Assembly (NCBI GenBank): GCA_963822955.1
Contig: CAWGJS010000001.1
Coordinates: 558,001 to 622,000 of the forward strand
DNA: 64,000 nt
Direction of reading: 5' to 3'
DNA from: JAJYUU01 sp963822955
GTDB taxonomy: Bacteria > Actinomycetota > Actinomycetes > Streptosporangiales > Streptosporangiaceae
The notes under the pieces are model-generated. The model did no database searches, had not been told where the DNA came from, and saw only the letters and a list, made by a program, of their open reading frames with translations. The first letter of the stretch is position 1. Each line of letters starts with the position of its first letter. This document shows, piece by piece, positions 16,776-26,170 of the stretch. The translations under genes were made by a program, and so were the position numbers.

Positions 16776-17491
16776 GCGCCGAGTACGGCCTGCTGGAGCT
16801 TGGTCAGCTCGGCGCAGCCGCCGACGGCGAGATCCAGCAGGCCGTCAAGCAGCTTGCGATCGAACGGCTCGCGCTCTGCTGTGCCCTGAACTTCGACGAA
16901 ACTGCCGTCGCCCGTGCACACCACGTTCATGTCGGTCTGCGCGGCGACGTCCTCGTCGTAGCACAAGTCCAGCCGCGGCTCGCCATCGACAATGCCCACG
17001 CTGACCGCGGCAACCGAGGCGATCAGCGACTGGCCCTTCGTGCGCTTCCGCTCCTTCAGCCAGCTGATGGCATCCGCCAGTGCCACGTATCCGCCCGTGA
17101 TCGCGGCCGTGCGGGTTCCACCGTCAGCCTGCAGCACATCACAGTCGATCATGATCGTGTTCTCGCCGAGTGCGTGCGGATCGATGCAGGCGCGCAGCGA
17201 GCGCCCGATCAGCCGGGAGATCTCCTGCGTTCGGCCGCCGATCTTGCCCTTCACCGACTCGCGGTCGCTGCGCGTATTGGTGGCGCGCGGCAGCATGGCG
17301 TACTCGGCCGTTACCCAGCCCTGTCCGCTCCCCCGGCGCCAGCGCGGGAGCTCCTCCTGCACGCTGGCCGCGCACAGCACCCTGGTCGCGCCGAACTCGA
17401 TCAGCACCGATCCTTCGGCGTGGTCCAGCCAGCCTCTGGTTATCTTGACATCGCGGAGCTGATCGAGCTGTCGTCCGTCTGGTCGTGGCAT
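16772..17491 (-). CDS. rph: Ribonuclease PH
   Basis: 239 aa from ATG 17491 (MPRPDGRQLDQLR), the normal RNase PH start; a longer in-frame extension is not family-like. The phosphorolytic core is seen in GWVTAEYAMLPRATNTRSDRE, GRTQEISRLIGRSLR and DCDVLQADGGTRTAAITGGYVA. It trims tRNA 3' ends by phosphorolysis as a hexamer. It overlaps rdgB by 4 bp. Confidence 0.96.
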   Translation of the reverse strand: MPRPDGRQLDQLRDVKITRGWLDHAEGSVLIEFGATRVLCAASVQEELPRWRRGSGQGWVTAEYAMLPRATNTRSDRESVKGKIGGRTQEISRLIGRSLRACIDPHALGENTIMIDCDVLQADGGTRTAAITGGYVALADAISWLKERKRTKGQSLIASVAAVSVGIVDGEPRLDLCYDEDVAAQTDMNVVCTGDGSFVEVQGTAEREPFDRKLLDGLLDLAVGGCAELTKLQQAVLGA

Positions 17492-17507
17492 GATCGCCAG
17501 CCTAGTG

Positions 17508-18446
17508 CTACCAGCCGGCTCGCTCCGGCGTGCCGGCCTCGATCCAGCGGTACGTCCGGGCCACGCCATCGGCCAGCGAGGTGGTCACGGCCCAGCCGAG
17601 ATCGCGGTTGGCGCGCTCGGAGGCCAGCGCGCCGCGCAAGAGCTCACCAGGGCGGGCCGGGGCGAACACGGGGTCGATGGACTGGCCGGCAACCTGACTG
17701 ATCACCTCGACCAGCTTGAGGACGCTGATCTCCACCCCGCTGCCGATGTTCCAGGTGCCGGGCCGTCCGCTGTCAGCGGCGGCCAGGAATGCCCCGACGG
17801 CGTCGCCGACGTACACGTAGTCCCTGGTCTGGCGACCATCGCCGTAGATAGTCGGGCGCTCACCCGCGAGCGCCTGCGCGCAGAAGATCGCCACCACGCC
17901 GGCCGCTCCCGCGGGATCCTGCCGCGGCCCGTAGACATTCGCGAATCGCAGCACCGCATGGCTGGTCCCGTGCAGCCGGTTGTAGAGCCCGACATACTGC
18001 TCGGCGCAGTGCTTGGCGACGCCGTACGGCGACTCTGGCAGCGGCAGGACGTCTTCCAGCGAGGGAATCGGGGCATCACGGCCGTAGATGACCGCGCCGG
18101 TCGAGCAGAACAGAACCCGCGCTCCGACCGCGCGGCCCGCCTCGAGCACGTGCACCGTGCCGATGATGTTGGCCTCGGCATCGAACGCCGGCTGCGCGAC
18201 TGACACGCGGACGTCGATCTGTGCCGCGAGGTGGCAGATCAGCTCAGGCCGGAACTCCGCTACCAGCGCACCGAGCGCGTCGGCCTCGGTCACGCTGACC
18301 TTGTGCGTGACGGCCGCCTCCGGCACCCTGCCGGGCCGCCCAGCCGACATGTCGTCCACGACAGCGACCTCGTCACCCCTGGCAATCAGGGCGTCCGCCA
18401 GGTGTGATCCCATGAACCCGGCGCCGCCGGTGACGAGCACGCGCAT
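17508..18446 (-). CDS. NAD-dependent epimerase/dehydratase (GalE-like)
   Basis: 312 aa extended SDR. Rossmann motif GGAGFMGSH at residues 7-15; catalytic Ser115-Thr116, Tyr141 and Lys145 (YGVAK). FANVYGPRQDP and YGDGRQTRDYVYVGD are typical of UDP-hexose 4-epimerases and related nucleotide-sugar enzymes. It is followed 16 bp later by rph on the same strand, but the functional link is unclear. UDP-glucose or UDP-GlcNAc epimerisation is likely but not proven. Confidence 0.82.
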   Translation of the reverse strand: MRVLVTGGAGFMGSHLADALIARGDEVAVVDDMSAGRPGRVPEAAVTHKVSVTEADALGALVAEFRPELICHLAAQIDVRVSVAQPAFDAEANIIGTVHVLEAGRAVGARVLFCSTGAVIYGRDAPIPSLEDVLPLPESPYGVAKHCAEQYVGLYNRLHGTSHAVLRFANVYGPRQDPAGAAGVVAIFCAQALAGERPTIYGDGRQTRDYVYVGDAVGAFLAAADSGRPGTWNIGSGVEISVLKLVEVISQVAGQSIDPVFAPARPGELLRGALASERANRDLGWAVTTSLADGVARTYRWIEAGTPERAGW

Positions 18447-18457
18447 GGCAGTGGAGT

Positions 18458-19210
18458 CTATGCGCCGCTGCCGAGAAGCCTGAGGCCGGAAGTAGCGAGC
18501 CGGAGCGGGCCGCTGAAGGCCGCTGCGGCCTGTTCCAGGCTGGTCGCCGGGTCATTCCAGGGCACCAGGTGGGTCAGCACGAGCGCGCCGACGCCCGCCC
18601 TGGCCGCATGCTCGGCCGCCTGCCGCGCGGTCAGGTGCAGATCGGCGGGCAGGTCAGGGCCGTCGAGGAACGACGCCTCGCTGAGCAGGAGGTCCGCGCC
18701 GCTGGCCAGCCGGACGAGTTCCGCGGATGGGCCGGTGTCGGCGGAGTACGCCAGCACCTGACCCCCATGCTCGATCCGGAAGCCGAAGGTCTCGACCGGG
18801 TGATTGACGTGCTCCGCGCCCACCCGCAGCGGGCCGATCTCGATCATCCCAGCCGTCAGGGTGGTGAAGTCAAACGCATCGGCCATGCCGGGGTTCTCGC
18901 TGCCAAGAGCCCTGGCCAGCCGCTCGCGCGTGCCCTCGGGGCCGTAGACACTGATCCGCGGCCGCGGGCCCTCCGGATGGTAGTTCTGGTAGACCGAGTA
19001 GCCGATCATGTCCAGGCAATGGTCGGCGTGCAGGTGGCTCAGGCAGATCGCGTCGATTTCGCCGAGGCCGGCGTAGCGCTGCAGGGCGCCAAGAGCGCCG
19101 TTCCCCAGGTCGAGAACCAGCCGGAAGTCCCCGGTGTCAATCAGGTAACAGGATGCGGGGCTCTGCGGGCCGGGGAAGCTGCCCGACCATCCCACGATCG
19201 TTAGCTGCAC
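18458..19210 (-). CDS. MBL-fold metallohydrolase (phosphodiesterase/RNase Z-like)
   Basis: 250 aa. Zinc motif H-x-H-x-D-H at residues 59-64 (SHLHADH), further ligands in HVNHPVETFG, YSADTGPS and LTHL. The pattern resembles RNase Z/cyclic phosphodiesterase-type MBL proteins. In Streptomyces a similar gene lies near rph/rdgB, so it may take part in RNA or nucleotide turnover. It is only 11 bp upstream of the epimerase gene on the same strand. Confidence 0.82.
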   Translation of the reverse strand: MQLTIVGWSGSFPGPQSPASCYLIDTGDFRLVLDLGNGALGALQRYAGLGEIDAICLSHLHADHCLDMIGYSVYQNYHPEGPRPRISVYGPEGTRERLARALGSENPGMADAFDFTTLTAGMIEIGPLRVGAEHVNHPVETFGFRIEHGGQVLAYSADTGPSAELVRLASGADLLLSEASFLDGPDLPADLHLTARQAAEHAARAGVGALVLTHLVPWNDPATSLEQAAAAFSGPLRLATSGLRLLGSGA

Positions 19211-19432
19211 GGCCAGTCCGGGAAGGGCCGGGAATCGGCTGTCCTCACAGCGAGTGAGAATAGTCCGCCCTGCCAGCTCATCTGCTGTGCCAGCGCGCTG
19301 GCGGGGCCGGCTAATCAGCCGTGGAAGCTGTCGACAAAGCTCGCACTCCGGCTATCATCCCCCCAAACAGCGTCATCCGCAGGAAGACTCCAGGCCAGCG
19401 ACAAGGGCGCGGCAAGCGCCCGCGGAGGTGTC

Positions 19433-20731
19433 ATGACCAACCAGTCAACCGAGCAGGACCTCCCGGTCCCGCTCGCGCTGGCGGAACCGTCGGTACACGT
19501 CCGGCCGGGCTGGATCGCCGGACTGAGCCTGGCGAGCCTCGGCATGTGGATGGCGTCGCTGACCCCGATCCAGGTCCTGCTGCCGATCCAGCTCCAGGAC
19601 ATCGACAGCAAGCACAAGATCCAGGCCCTGGCGATCGTGTCCGGCGTCGGCGCCGTTGCCTCGGTGCTCGCCACGCCGTTGGCCGGAGCCCTGTCCGACC
19701 GGACCACCTTCGCCTACAGCATCTTCGGCCTCAATGGGCGGCGGCACCGGTGGACGCTCATCATGGCCCTGCTTGGCGCCGTCAGCATGCTGTTGCTGGC
19801 GCATCAGCGCACCGTCGCCGGAGTCGCGATCTTCTGGGTGCTGTTCAGCGCCTTCCAGAATGGCGAATACGCCAGCCTGAGCGCCGCCGTCCCCGATCAC
19901 GTGCCGGTCCGGCAGCGAGCGACGGTCGCGGGCTGGGTCGGTATGCCGCAGGCACTCGGCCTGGTGATCGGAACGGTGCTCGTAGTCCTCGTCTTCGCCA
20001 GCAAGGTCGTCCCTGGCTACTACATCATGGCCGCGCTGTTCTTCATCCTCGTGATCCCGTTCATCTTCTTGACGCCCGACCATCCGCTCGACCCGCGGCA
20101 CGTTGACGCCTTCTCCTGGAAGAAGCTGGCGCAGGCCTACTGGATCAGCCCGCGCGAATACCCGGACTTCGCGTGGGCCTGGCTCACCAGGTTCCTGGCG
20201 TCGCTCGCCATCGCCATGGGCACGCTGTACCTGCTGTATTTCCTGCGCGACAAGGTGAAGCTGTACCACCAGGATCACATCCCGGCGGCGACGGGCCTGC
20301 TGATCCTGATCGTCATCTACACGCTGTGCGTCGTGCTCACCGCCATCGTCGGCGGCGTTTACTCCGACCGGATCGGCAAGCGGAAGATGATCGTCACGGT
20401 CTCGGGCGCACTGATGGGCGTGGCGGCGCTGCTGCTGACGTTCGTCGAGAACTGGGACGCCTCGCTGCTGGCCGCAGTGCTGTTCGGCATGGGCTTCGGC
20501 GCCTACCTGGCTGTCGACCAGGCCCTCATCACCCAGGTGCTCCCAGCTGCCGCGGACCGGGCTAAGGACCTCGGCATCATCAACATCGCGATCGTCGGTC
20601 CGGCCGCGATCGGCGCTGCGATCGCAGGCCCGCTGGTGTCGCTGGGCGGTTACCCGACGCTGTTCGCCGGCACGGCCATCGTGGCCGCGCTCGCCTCGGT
20701 CTTCGTCTGGCGGATCAAGAGCGTCGCTTAA
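19433..20731 (+). CDS. MFS transporter
   Basis: 432 aa with about 12 membrane segments. The loop between TM2 and TM3 reads PLAGALSDRTTFAYSIFGLNGRRHRW, a version of the MFS A-motif; a second GGVYSDRIGKRKM motif occurs after TM8. The extended loop after TM2 recalls SLC45/GPH-type sugar transporters, but the substrate is unknown. An AGG-type ribosome site lies 5 bp before ATG. It is divergent from the MBL gene and ends 3 bp from the convergent thioesterase gene. Confidence 0.82.
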   Translation: MTNQSTEQDLPVPLALAEPSVHVRPGWIAGLSLASLGMWMASLTPIQVLLPIQLQDIDSKHKIQALAIVSGVGAVASVLATPLAGALSDRTTFAYSIFGLNGRRHRWTLIMALLGAVSMLLLAHQRTVAGVAIFWVLFSAFQNGEYASLSAAVPDHVPVRQRATVAGWVGMPQALGLVIGTVLVVLVFASKVVPGYYIMAALFFILVIPFIFLTPDHPLDPRHVDAFSWKKLAQAYWISPREYPDFAWAWLTRFLASLAIAMGTLYLLYFLRDKVKLYHQDHIPAATGLLILIVIYTLCVVLTAIVGGVYSDRIGKRKMIVTVSGALMGVAALLLTFVENWDASLLAAVLFGMGFGAYLAVDQALITQVLPAAADRAKDLGIINIAIVGPAAIGAAIAGPLVSLGGYPTLFAGTAIVAALASVFVWRIKSVA

Positions 20732-20734
20732 GGC

Positions 20735-21709
20735 TCACTGGCCCCCGACTTCGGCCGCGGCCGAGCCGGCCGACCCGTTGGCCAGGGTGCGCAGCCGTCC
20801 GCGGCCCACCCGGGCCAGCTGCCTGCTCTGCGCGACCAGCCGGCCTGCCGCGTCCCAGACCTCGGCCTCCTCGTCGAACCATCCGCCGCTGACGTGCCGG
20901 CAGCGCGCCGCCACCTGCAGCGGGCCCGGCGCGGGCACTCCGCGCATATGCCAGGTGAGCTGAACGGTCGGCGCCCAGCCGGTAGCGCCGAGGCCGAACA
21001 CCGCCGGTGGCAGTGCGTCGACCGCGAGCGCCAGCAGCAGCGCATCGGGATCACGGGGCTCTCGCAGCCGGACATAGCCCTGCATCTCCGGCACGCCCGA
21101 TGGTGTGCCGCCGCGCCAGCCGGTGCACGCGGGGTCGAGCAGGACCTCGACCTGAGCGGGGAAGCCGGCGGTCCCGTCAGCTGCCACCGCGCCAGGCCAG
21201 TTGCCCAGATCGATGCACTCGTCGATGGAGGGGAACAGCGGTCGCTTCCAGGTCCAGTCCAGCGCCTGCAAGGCCGCTCCGGCCCGGTCGGCTGCGTCGT
21301 TTCCGGGCGAGACCGGCCCGTCAGGCACCGTTCCCGTGGTGATCGTGGTATCGAGAACGGCCAGGCCGTCCTGGACGAGGGTCGCCCGCGCCGTCGATGC
21401 GGTCTTGCCGTGCTTAAGCCAGCTGACCTGCACCTCTGCCGCGGCCAGCTGCGGTACCCGCAGGAAGTTGGCGCTGGTCGCTACCGGATGCGGGTGGGGC
21501 GAGCAGTCGAGCACGGCGCGCAGCACCGTCGCCAGCAGCGCTCCGCCGTTGACGGCTGGCGGCGTCGTCCCGCCCGGTGTGACGAGCGCGAACCGCGGAT
21601 CCGCCGCGGCGTCATACAGCCACGTCCCGGTGCCTGCGGCGAGCTGCCCGGCCTGGCCCGCCGCCTTGCTCCGCCGGCAGACCGCCGTTGCCTCGTCGAA
21701 CACCGTCAT
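20735..21709 (-). CDS. Acyl-CoA thioesterase-like protein (double hot-dog)
   Basis: 324 aa from ATG 21709 (MTVFDEATAV). Two hot-dog domains: an N-terminal one with TPPAVNGGALLATVLRAV and HPVATSANFLRVP, and a C-terminal one with PPAVFGLGATGWAPTVQLTWHMRG and VSGGWFDEEAEVWDAAGRLVAQSRQLAR. This is the TesB/DUF4442-like thioesterase superfamily layout that hydrolyses acyl-CoA. It lies downstream of cysM on the same strand with an 84-bp gap. Confidence 0.8.
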   Translation of the reverse strand: MTVFDEATAVCRRSKAAGQAGQLAAGTGTWLYDAAADPRFALVTPGGTTPPAVNGGALLATVLRAVLDCSPHPHPVATSANFLRVPQLAAAEVQVSWLKHGKTASTARATLVQDGLAVLDTTITTGTVPDGPVSPGNDAADRAGAALQALDWTWKRPLFPSIDECIDLGNWPGAVAADGTAGFPAQVEVLLDPACTGWRGGTPSGVPEMQGYVRLREPRDPDALLLALAVDALPPAVFGLGATGWAPTVQLTWHMRGVPAPGPLQVAARCRHVSGGWFDEEAEVWDAAGRLVAQSRQLARVGRGRLRTLANGSAGSAAAEVGGQ

Positions 21710-21793
21710 CGGGCCTGGCTCGCCTTCTACTCGGGGGTTGTCACGCATCGTGGTCTGGCCAGCGGAGGCGCCGTTGCCGCCGGCCGGTGCCCG

Positions 21794-22741
21794 TCAGGCC
21801 CAGAGCTGGCCCTCCAGCCGCGCCTCGGCCTCCTCGAGCGTTCCGCCGTAGGCGCCGGTCGACAGGTACTTCCAGCCGGCATCAGCGATGATCATGGCGA
21901 TGTCCGCGCGCTCTCCGGCCTTCTGCGCCTTGGCAGCCTGGCCCAGGGCGGCGTGCAGCACGCAGCCCGAGGAGATGCCGGCGAACAGGCCCTCCTCGGC
22001 GAGCAGCTCCCTGGTCCGGCGCAGCGCATCGGCCGAGGCGACCGAGAACCTGGAGGTGAGCACGGACTCGTCGTAGAGCTCCGGCACGAACCCCTCGGAC
22101 AGGTTGCGCAGCCCGTAGACCAGCTCGCCATACCGCGGCTCGGCCGCCACGATCTGGACTCCCGGTACATGCTCGCGCAGGAACGTGCCCGTCCCCATCA
22201 GCGTCCCTGACGTGCCCAGCCCGGCCACGAAGTGCGTGATCTCCGGCAGGTCAGCGAGGAGCTCAGGGCCGGTCGTCTCGTAGTGCGCGCGGGCGTTGGC
22301 CTCGTTGCCGTACTGGTACAGCATCACCCAGTCGGGGTGCTCAGCGGCAAGCTGCTGGGCGACCCGGACTGCCTCGTTCGAGCCGCCCGCCGCCGGTGAG
22401 GAGATGATGGACGCGCCGTACGCCTCAAGCAGCATCCTGCGCTCGACCGAGGTGTTCTCCGGCATCACGCAGATCAGCCGGTAGCCCCGCAGCCGGGCCA
22501 CCAGGGCCAGGCTGATCCCCGTGTTCCCGGAGGTCGGTTCGAGGATGACCGAGCCGGGATGCAGGAGCCCGTCCTTCTCGGCCGCCGCCACCATGTATGT
22601 CGCGGCCCGGTCCTTCACCGACCCCGTCGGGTTCCGGTCCTCGAGCTTGGCCCAGAGCCGCACCTCCTGGCTCGGCGACAGCCGCGGGAGCCCGACCAGG
22701 GGCGTCCCGCCCGTGGCGTCCAGCAGGGAGTCGTACCGCAT
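21794..22741 (-). CDS. cysM: CysO-dependent cysteine synthase CysM
   Basis: 315 aa, fold-type II PLP enzyme. The PLP lysine is Lys43 in NPTGSVKDRA; the substrate loop is EPTSGNTGISLA and the PLP phosphate loop GLGTSGTLMGTG. Its closest relation is M. tuberculosis CysM, which uses O-phosphoserine and sulfide carried as CysO thiocarboxylate. That assignment is supported by the adjacent cysO and mec genes. It is cytosolic. Confidence 0.93.
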   Translation of the reverse strand: MRYDSLLDATGGTPLVGLPRLSPSQEVRLWAKLEDRNPTGSVKDRAATYMVAAAEKDGLLHPGSVILEPTSGNTGISLALVARLRGYRLICVMPENTSVERRMLLEAYGASIISSPAAGGSNEAVRVAQQLAAEHPDWVMLYQYGNEANARAHYETTGPELLADLPEITHFVAGLGTSGTLMGTGTFLREHVPGVQIVAAEPRYGELVYGLRNLSEGFVPELYDESVLTSRFSVASADALRRTRELLAEEGLFAGISSGCVLHAALGQAAKAQKAGERADIAMIIADAGWKYLSTGAYGGTLEEAEARLEGQLWA

Positions 22742-22767
22742 GTGTCAGCCGACCTCGCGATCGCGGC

Positions 22768-23046
22768 TCAGCTCGCGCCGCCGGCCACCGCCGGCAGCAC
22801 GGTGACCGTGTCGCCGTCGCTCACCGGCGCGGACAAGCCGCCCAGGAAGCGGACGTCCTCGTCGTTCAGGTACACGTTGATGAAGCGGCGCAGGCCCGAA
22901 CCGTCCATCAGCCGCTCCCGCAGCCCGTCGTAACGGCCGTCGAGATCGGCAAATAGCTCCTCGAGAGTGCTTCCCGAGCCCTCAACCGACTTCTCGCCGC
23001 CGGTGTAATTGCGCAGGATGGTCGGGATACGGACCTCGATTGCCAT
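22768..23046 (-). CDS. cysO: CysO sulfur-carrier protein precursor with two residues after Gly-Gly
   Basis: 92 aa, beta-grasp ThiS/MoaD fold. INVYLNDEDVRFLGGL and DGDTVTVLPAVAGG match CysO, whose C-terminal Gly-Gly is converted to a thiocarboxylate. Here two residues, Ala-Ser, follow the Gly-Gly, so a protease must expose the diglycine first; the JAMM protease encoded next door is the obvious candidate. It lies 26 bp upstream of cysM. Confidence 0.93.
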   Translation of the reverse strand: MAIEVRIPTILRNYTGGEKSVEGSGSTLEELFADLDGRYDGLRERLMDGSGLRRFINVYLNDEDVRFLGGLSAPVSDGDTVTVLPAVAGGAS

Positions 23047-23168
23047 GACTGTCTGCTCCAGTGACTGCGTGCGCTGGTGGGTCGTCTGGGTGCGGGCCGG
23101 CTCGGCGCCCGGTCGGGGCCTCCGGCCAGCGGCATCCCCTAGGCCATCCAACCGGCTGCTGGCCGCGA

Positions 23169-23579
23169 TCATTCCGGCTCGAAGGTTACGTCCTCCTCGG
23201 TCACAGCGCCGTCCACGATCCGGAACGAGCGGAACTCTTCGCGGTCCGGATCCCGTGTCGAAACTAGTACATAATGCGCACCGGGCTCGCTGGCGTAGGA
23301 GATGTCGGTCCGGGACGGGTAGGCCTCCGTGGCGGTGTGCGAGTGATAGATCACCACCGGCTCCTCGCCCCGGTCGTCCATCTCCCGCCACACGCGCAGC
23401 TGCTCAAGCGAGTCGAACCGGTAGAACGTCGGCGAGCGCTCGGCGTTGAGCATGGGGATGAACCGCTCCGGGCGATCACTGCCCTCCGGGCCGGCGATCA
23501 CACCGCATGCCTCGTCGGGATGGTCGGCGCGGGCGTGGGCCAGGATCTTGGCGCGCAAGTCCGCGCTGATCGTCAGCAT
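23169..23579 (-). CDS. mec: Mec, JAMM/M67 metalloprotease acting on CysO
   Basis: 136 aa. A complete JAMM zinc site is present: Glu23, His79-x-His81, Ser89 and Asp92 (H-x-H-x7-S-x2-D). In M. tuberculosis, Mec releases cysteine from CysO-Cys. With CysO and CysM it forms a full sulfur-carrier route to cysteine that resists oxidative stress. It probably also trims the Ala-Ser tail of CysO. It is first of the three genes. Confidence 0.93.
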   Translation of the reverse strand: MLTISADLRAKILAHARADHPDEACGVIAGPEGSDRPERFIPMLNAERSPTFYRFDSLEQLRVWREMDDRGEEPVVIYHSHTATEAYPSRTDISYASEPGAHYVLVSTRDPDREEFRSFRIVDGAVTEEDVTFEPE

Positions 23580-23660
23580 GGCGGCAGATTAGCCCAGATC
23601 TGAGCTGAGTCCCGCGGCCGCCCTGCGCCGCGTCCTCGGCCCGGGCGGGCTGCGGGCAAG

Positions 23661-24263
23661 CTACGAAAGCGACTCGATCAGGCTGTCCTGCAGGTATGCG
23701 AGCCACTGATAAACCCAGACATAGGCGGAACGCGGATCGCCGGGCAGCAGCCGCTGGGACAGATCCTCGTTCTCGTCAGTGATGCCGAGCCGGACGCTCA
23801 GCGCCAGCCGGACGTCGTTCAGCGCGCGAAGCCACTGCTGGCAATCGGGCTCGCTGAGCCGCACCTCCCCACCGCTGGGCGGCAGCGAGGACAGTACGGC
23901 CTGCGCCGCGGCAACCTTGGCCGAGCGCAGCGTCTCCTCGGTGTAGCGCCGGAATTCGGCCGCTGCCTGCGGATCGTCGGAGTACCCGTCAGGAAGGAGC
24001 CGGGCGAGCACCGGGTCGTCGGGCAGCTCGACGTGCTTGGAGAGCCCCAGCTGGGCTTCCATGTCGCTGCTGTCCGGCCCCGACTCGGCAGCGTTGCTGT
24101 CGGCGCTGACCAGTTCGGCGATCTGGCTGACCAGGCTCCGGATCACGCCTGCCTGAGCCTGCTCGAAGAACGCGGCGGCACCGCCAGGAACGGGCCGGAA
24201 TGCGGCGGCGGCACTGATGCTCTCGTCACCTTCTTCGTCCCACGCGAAGATGTCCCAGCTCAC
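23661..24263 (-). CDS. DUF2017 family protein
   Basis: 200 aa, acidic, mostly helical. DPRSAYVWVYQWLAYLQDSLIESL at the C-terminus and LPDDPVLARLLPDGYSDD in the middle are characteristic of DUF2017, always found beside clpS in actinomycetes. No catalytic motif; a role in N-degron proteolysis with ClpS has been suggested only by association. Confidence 0.85.
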   Translation of the reverse strand: MSWDIFAWDEEGDESISAAAAFRPVPGGAAAFFEQAQAGVIRSLVSQIAELVSADSNAAESGPDSSDMEAQLGLSKHVELPDDPVLARLLPDGYSDDPQAAAEFRRYTEETLRSAKVAAAQAVLSSLPPSGGEVRLSEPDCQQWLRALNDVRLALSVRLGITDENEDLSQRLLPGDPRSAYVWVYQWLAYLQDSLIESLS

Positions 24264-24307
24264 GACAGGATGTCCCAGTTCACGAGTTGCAGCTCACGAG
24301 TCCGAGC

Positions 24308-24598
24308 TCATGTGTCGTGGCTCACGGTCGCCCAGAGGCCGTAGCCGTGCAGCGTCTCGGCGTCCCGCTCCATGGCTTCCCTGGTGCCTGAGGACACTAC
24401 CGCCTTGCCTCGGTGGTGCACATCCAGCATCAGCTTCTCCGCCTTGGCCTTGGGATAGCCGAAGACCTTCTGGAACACGTAGGTGACGTAGTTCATGAGG
24501 TTTACCGGGTCATTCCAGACCAGCGTCACCCAGGGTGCGTCCAGACGCGCATCATGTCCCGTCATCGGTTGCTCAACCTCAGCTGGCGCGACGCCCAC
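24308..24598 (-). CDS. clpS: ATP-dependent Clp protease adaptor ClpS
   Basis: 96 aa. WVTLVWNDPVNLMNYVTYVFQKVFGY and DVHHRGKAVVSSGTREAMERDAETLHGYGLWATV are the ClpS core that binds the N-domain of ClpA/ClpC and presents N-end-rule substrates. Length and N-terminal extension fit actinobacterial ClpS. It is followed by the DUF2017 gene and divergent from pncB. Confidence 0.95.
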   Translation of the reverse strand: MGVAPAEVEQPMTGHDARLDAPWVTLVWNDPVNLMNYVTYVFQKVFGYPKAKAEKLMLDVHHRGKAVVSSGTREAMERDAETLHGYGLWATVSHDT

Positions 24599-24782
24599 CT
24601 GCCGTCACCTCCCCAGTAGGTGAGTGTGCCACTCTCAAAACGTTAGTGTTCCACGCCTGCCCGACGCGAACGCACGGACATTTCACCTCTTCGGCTATCG
24701 CCTGGGATTCTCGGCAGATAGCGCTGGAAATCCCGAGCGATAACTGGCGCCGGCGGGCTGAGCCCTTGTTCCGTAAGCTGCC

Positions 24783-26117
24783 GTGGTGAGCTTCGATCTG
24801 GCAGGCGGCCGTGACGAGACCGGCACCGCGCTGCTGACCGATCACTACGAGCTGACCATGGTGCGGGCCGCGCTGGGCAGCGGGACCGCGCATCGGCTAG
24901 CAGTGTTCGAGATGTTCGCCCGGCATCTGCCGAGCGGCCGCCGCTACGGCGTGGTCGCCGGCACTGGCAGGCTGCTGGATGCGCTGCAGGAGTTCCGGTT
25001 CGGCGACGCCGAGCTTGAGTTCCTCGAGCGGGCGAACGTCACAGATGGCCCGACGCTTGAGTTCCTCCGGAATTACCAGTTCAGCGGTGACATCTGGGGA
25101 TATGCCGAGGGCGACTGCTACTTCCCCGGCTCGCCGATCCTCGTCGTCGAGGGGCCATTCGCCGAGGCAGTGATCCTGGAGACGCTCGCGCTGTCGATCT
25201 TCAACCACGACTGCGCGATCGCGTCGGCCGCGTCCCGGATGGTGACGGCCGCCCATGGCCGTCCGCTAGTTGAGATGGGCTCACGCCGCACGCACGAGCG
25301 AGCGGCGGTCGCTGCCGCCAGGGCCGCCTACATCGCCGGCTTCGCGACGACCTCGAACCTGCGGGCCGGGTACCAGTACGGGCTCCCCACCAGCGGGACA
25401 AGCGCGCACGCGTTCACCCTGGTGCACGACGGCGAGAAGCAGGCGTTTGCCGCCCAGATCGACGCACTCGGACCGGGCACGACGCTGCTCGTCGACACCT
25501 TCGACGTACCTGGCGCGGTCCGCACCGCGGTCGAGCTCGCCGGCCCCGATCTCGGCGCGATCCGGATCGACAGCGGCGACCTGGCCGTGGTCGCCCGCGA
25601 GGCCCGCGCACAGCTCGACTCCCTGGGCGCGACCAGGACCAGGATCGTGCTCACCGGCGACCTGGACGAGTTCTCGCTGGCCGCCCTCGCCGCTGAGCCC
25701 GTCGATGCCTACGGCGTGGGCACGTCCCTGGTGACCGGCTCGGGCGCCCCGACCGCCGCGCTGGTCTACAAGCTCGTCGCCCGCGCGGACTCTGAATCGC
25801 CCGGCCCGCTGCGTCCGGTTGCCAAGCGGTCGGTCGGCAAGCCGTCCCGAGGCGGGCGCAAGTGGGCGGTGAGGCAGCTCGATAAGACCGGATCGGCCAC
25901 GGCCGAGCTGGTGACCGATTCCGAGCCAGCAGACGGGAACGGCGGAAGGCCCCTGCTGCAGCCGCTCGTCCGTGGCGGCCAGATCATCGCGCGGGAACCA
26001 CTAGCGACGGCTCGGGCCAGGCACGCCTCGGCCTTGGCCGAGCTGCCCGTGCACGCCCGCCGGCTATCGCGCGGCTACCCCGCTATCCCCACCGTGTTCC
26101 AGCCAGACCGCGACTGA
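24783..26117 (+). CDS. pncB: Nicotinate phosphoribosyltransferase
   Basis: 444 aa from GTG 24783. The start LLTDHYELTMVRAAL, the VEMGSRRTHERAAVAAARAAYIAGFATTSN block with the catalytic region, and IRIDSGDLAVVAREAR near the phosphate-binding part define the family. It converts nicotinate and PRPP to nicotinate mononucleotide, first step of the Preiss-Handler NAD salvage route. pncA, the supplier of nicotinate, lies 540 bp downstream on the same strand. Confidence 0.94.
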   Translation: MVSFDLAGGRDETGTALLTDHYELTMVRAALGSGTAHRLAVFEMFARHLPSGRRYGVVAGTGRLLDALQEFRFGDAELEFLERANVTDGPTLEFLRNYQFSGDIWGYAEGDCYFPGSPILVVEGPFAEAVILETLALSIFNHDCAIASAASRMVTAAHGRPLVEMGSRRTHERAAVAAARAAYIAGFATTSNLRAGYQYGLPTSGTSAHAFTLVHDGEKQAFAAQIDALGPGTTLLVDTFDVPGAVRTAVELAGPDLGAIRIDSGDLAVVAREARAQLDSLGATRTRIVLTGDLDEFSLAALAAEPVDAYGVGTSLVTGSGAPTAALVYKLVARADSESPGPLRPVAKRSVGKPSRGGRKWAVRQLDKTGSATAELVTDSEPADGNGGRPLLQPLVRGGQIIAREPLATARARHASALAELPVHARRLSRGYPAIPTVFQPDRD

Positions 26118-26170
26118 GCAGACCGCGGCACAAATCTGGTTGCCTGCCCCGCGAGCCGCCGTGCCAGAAT

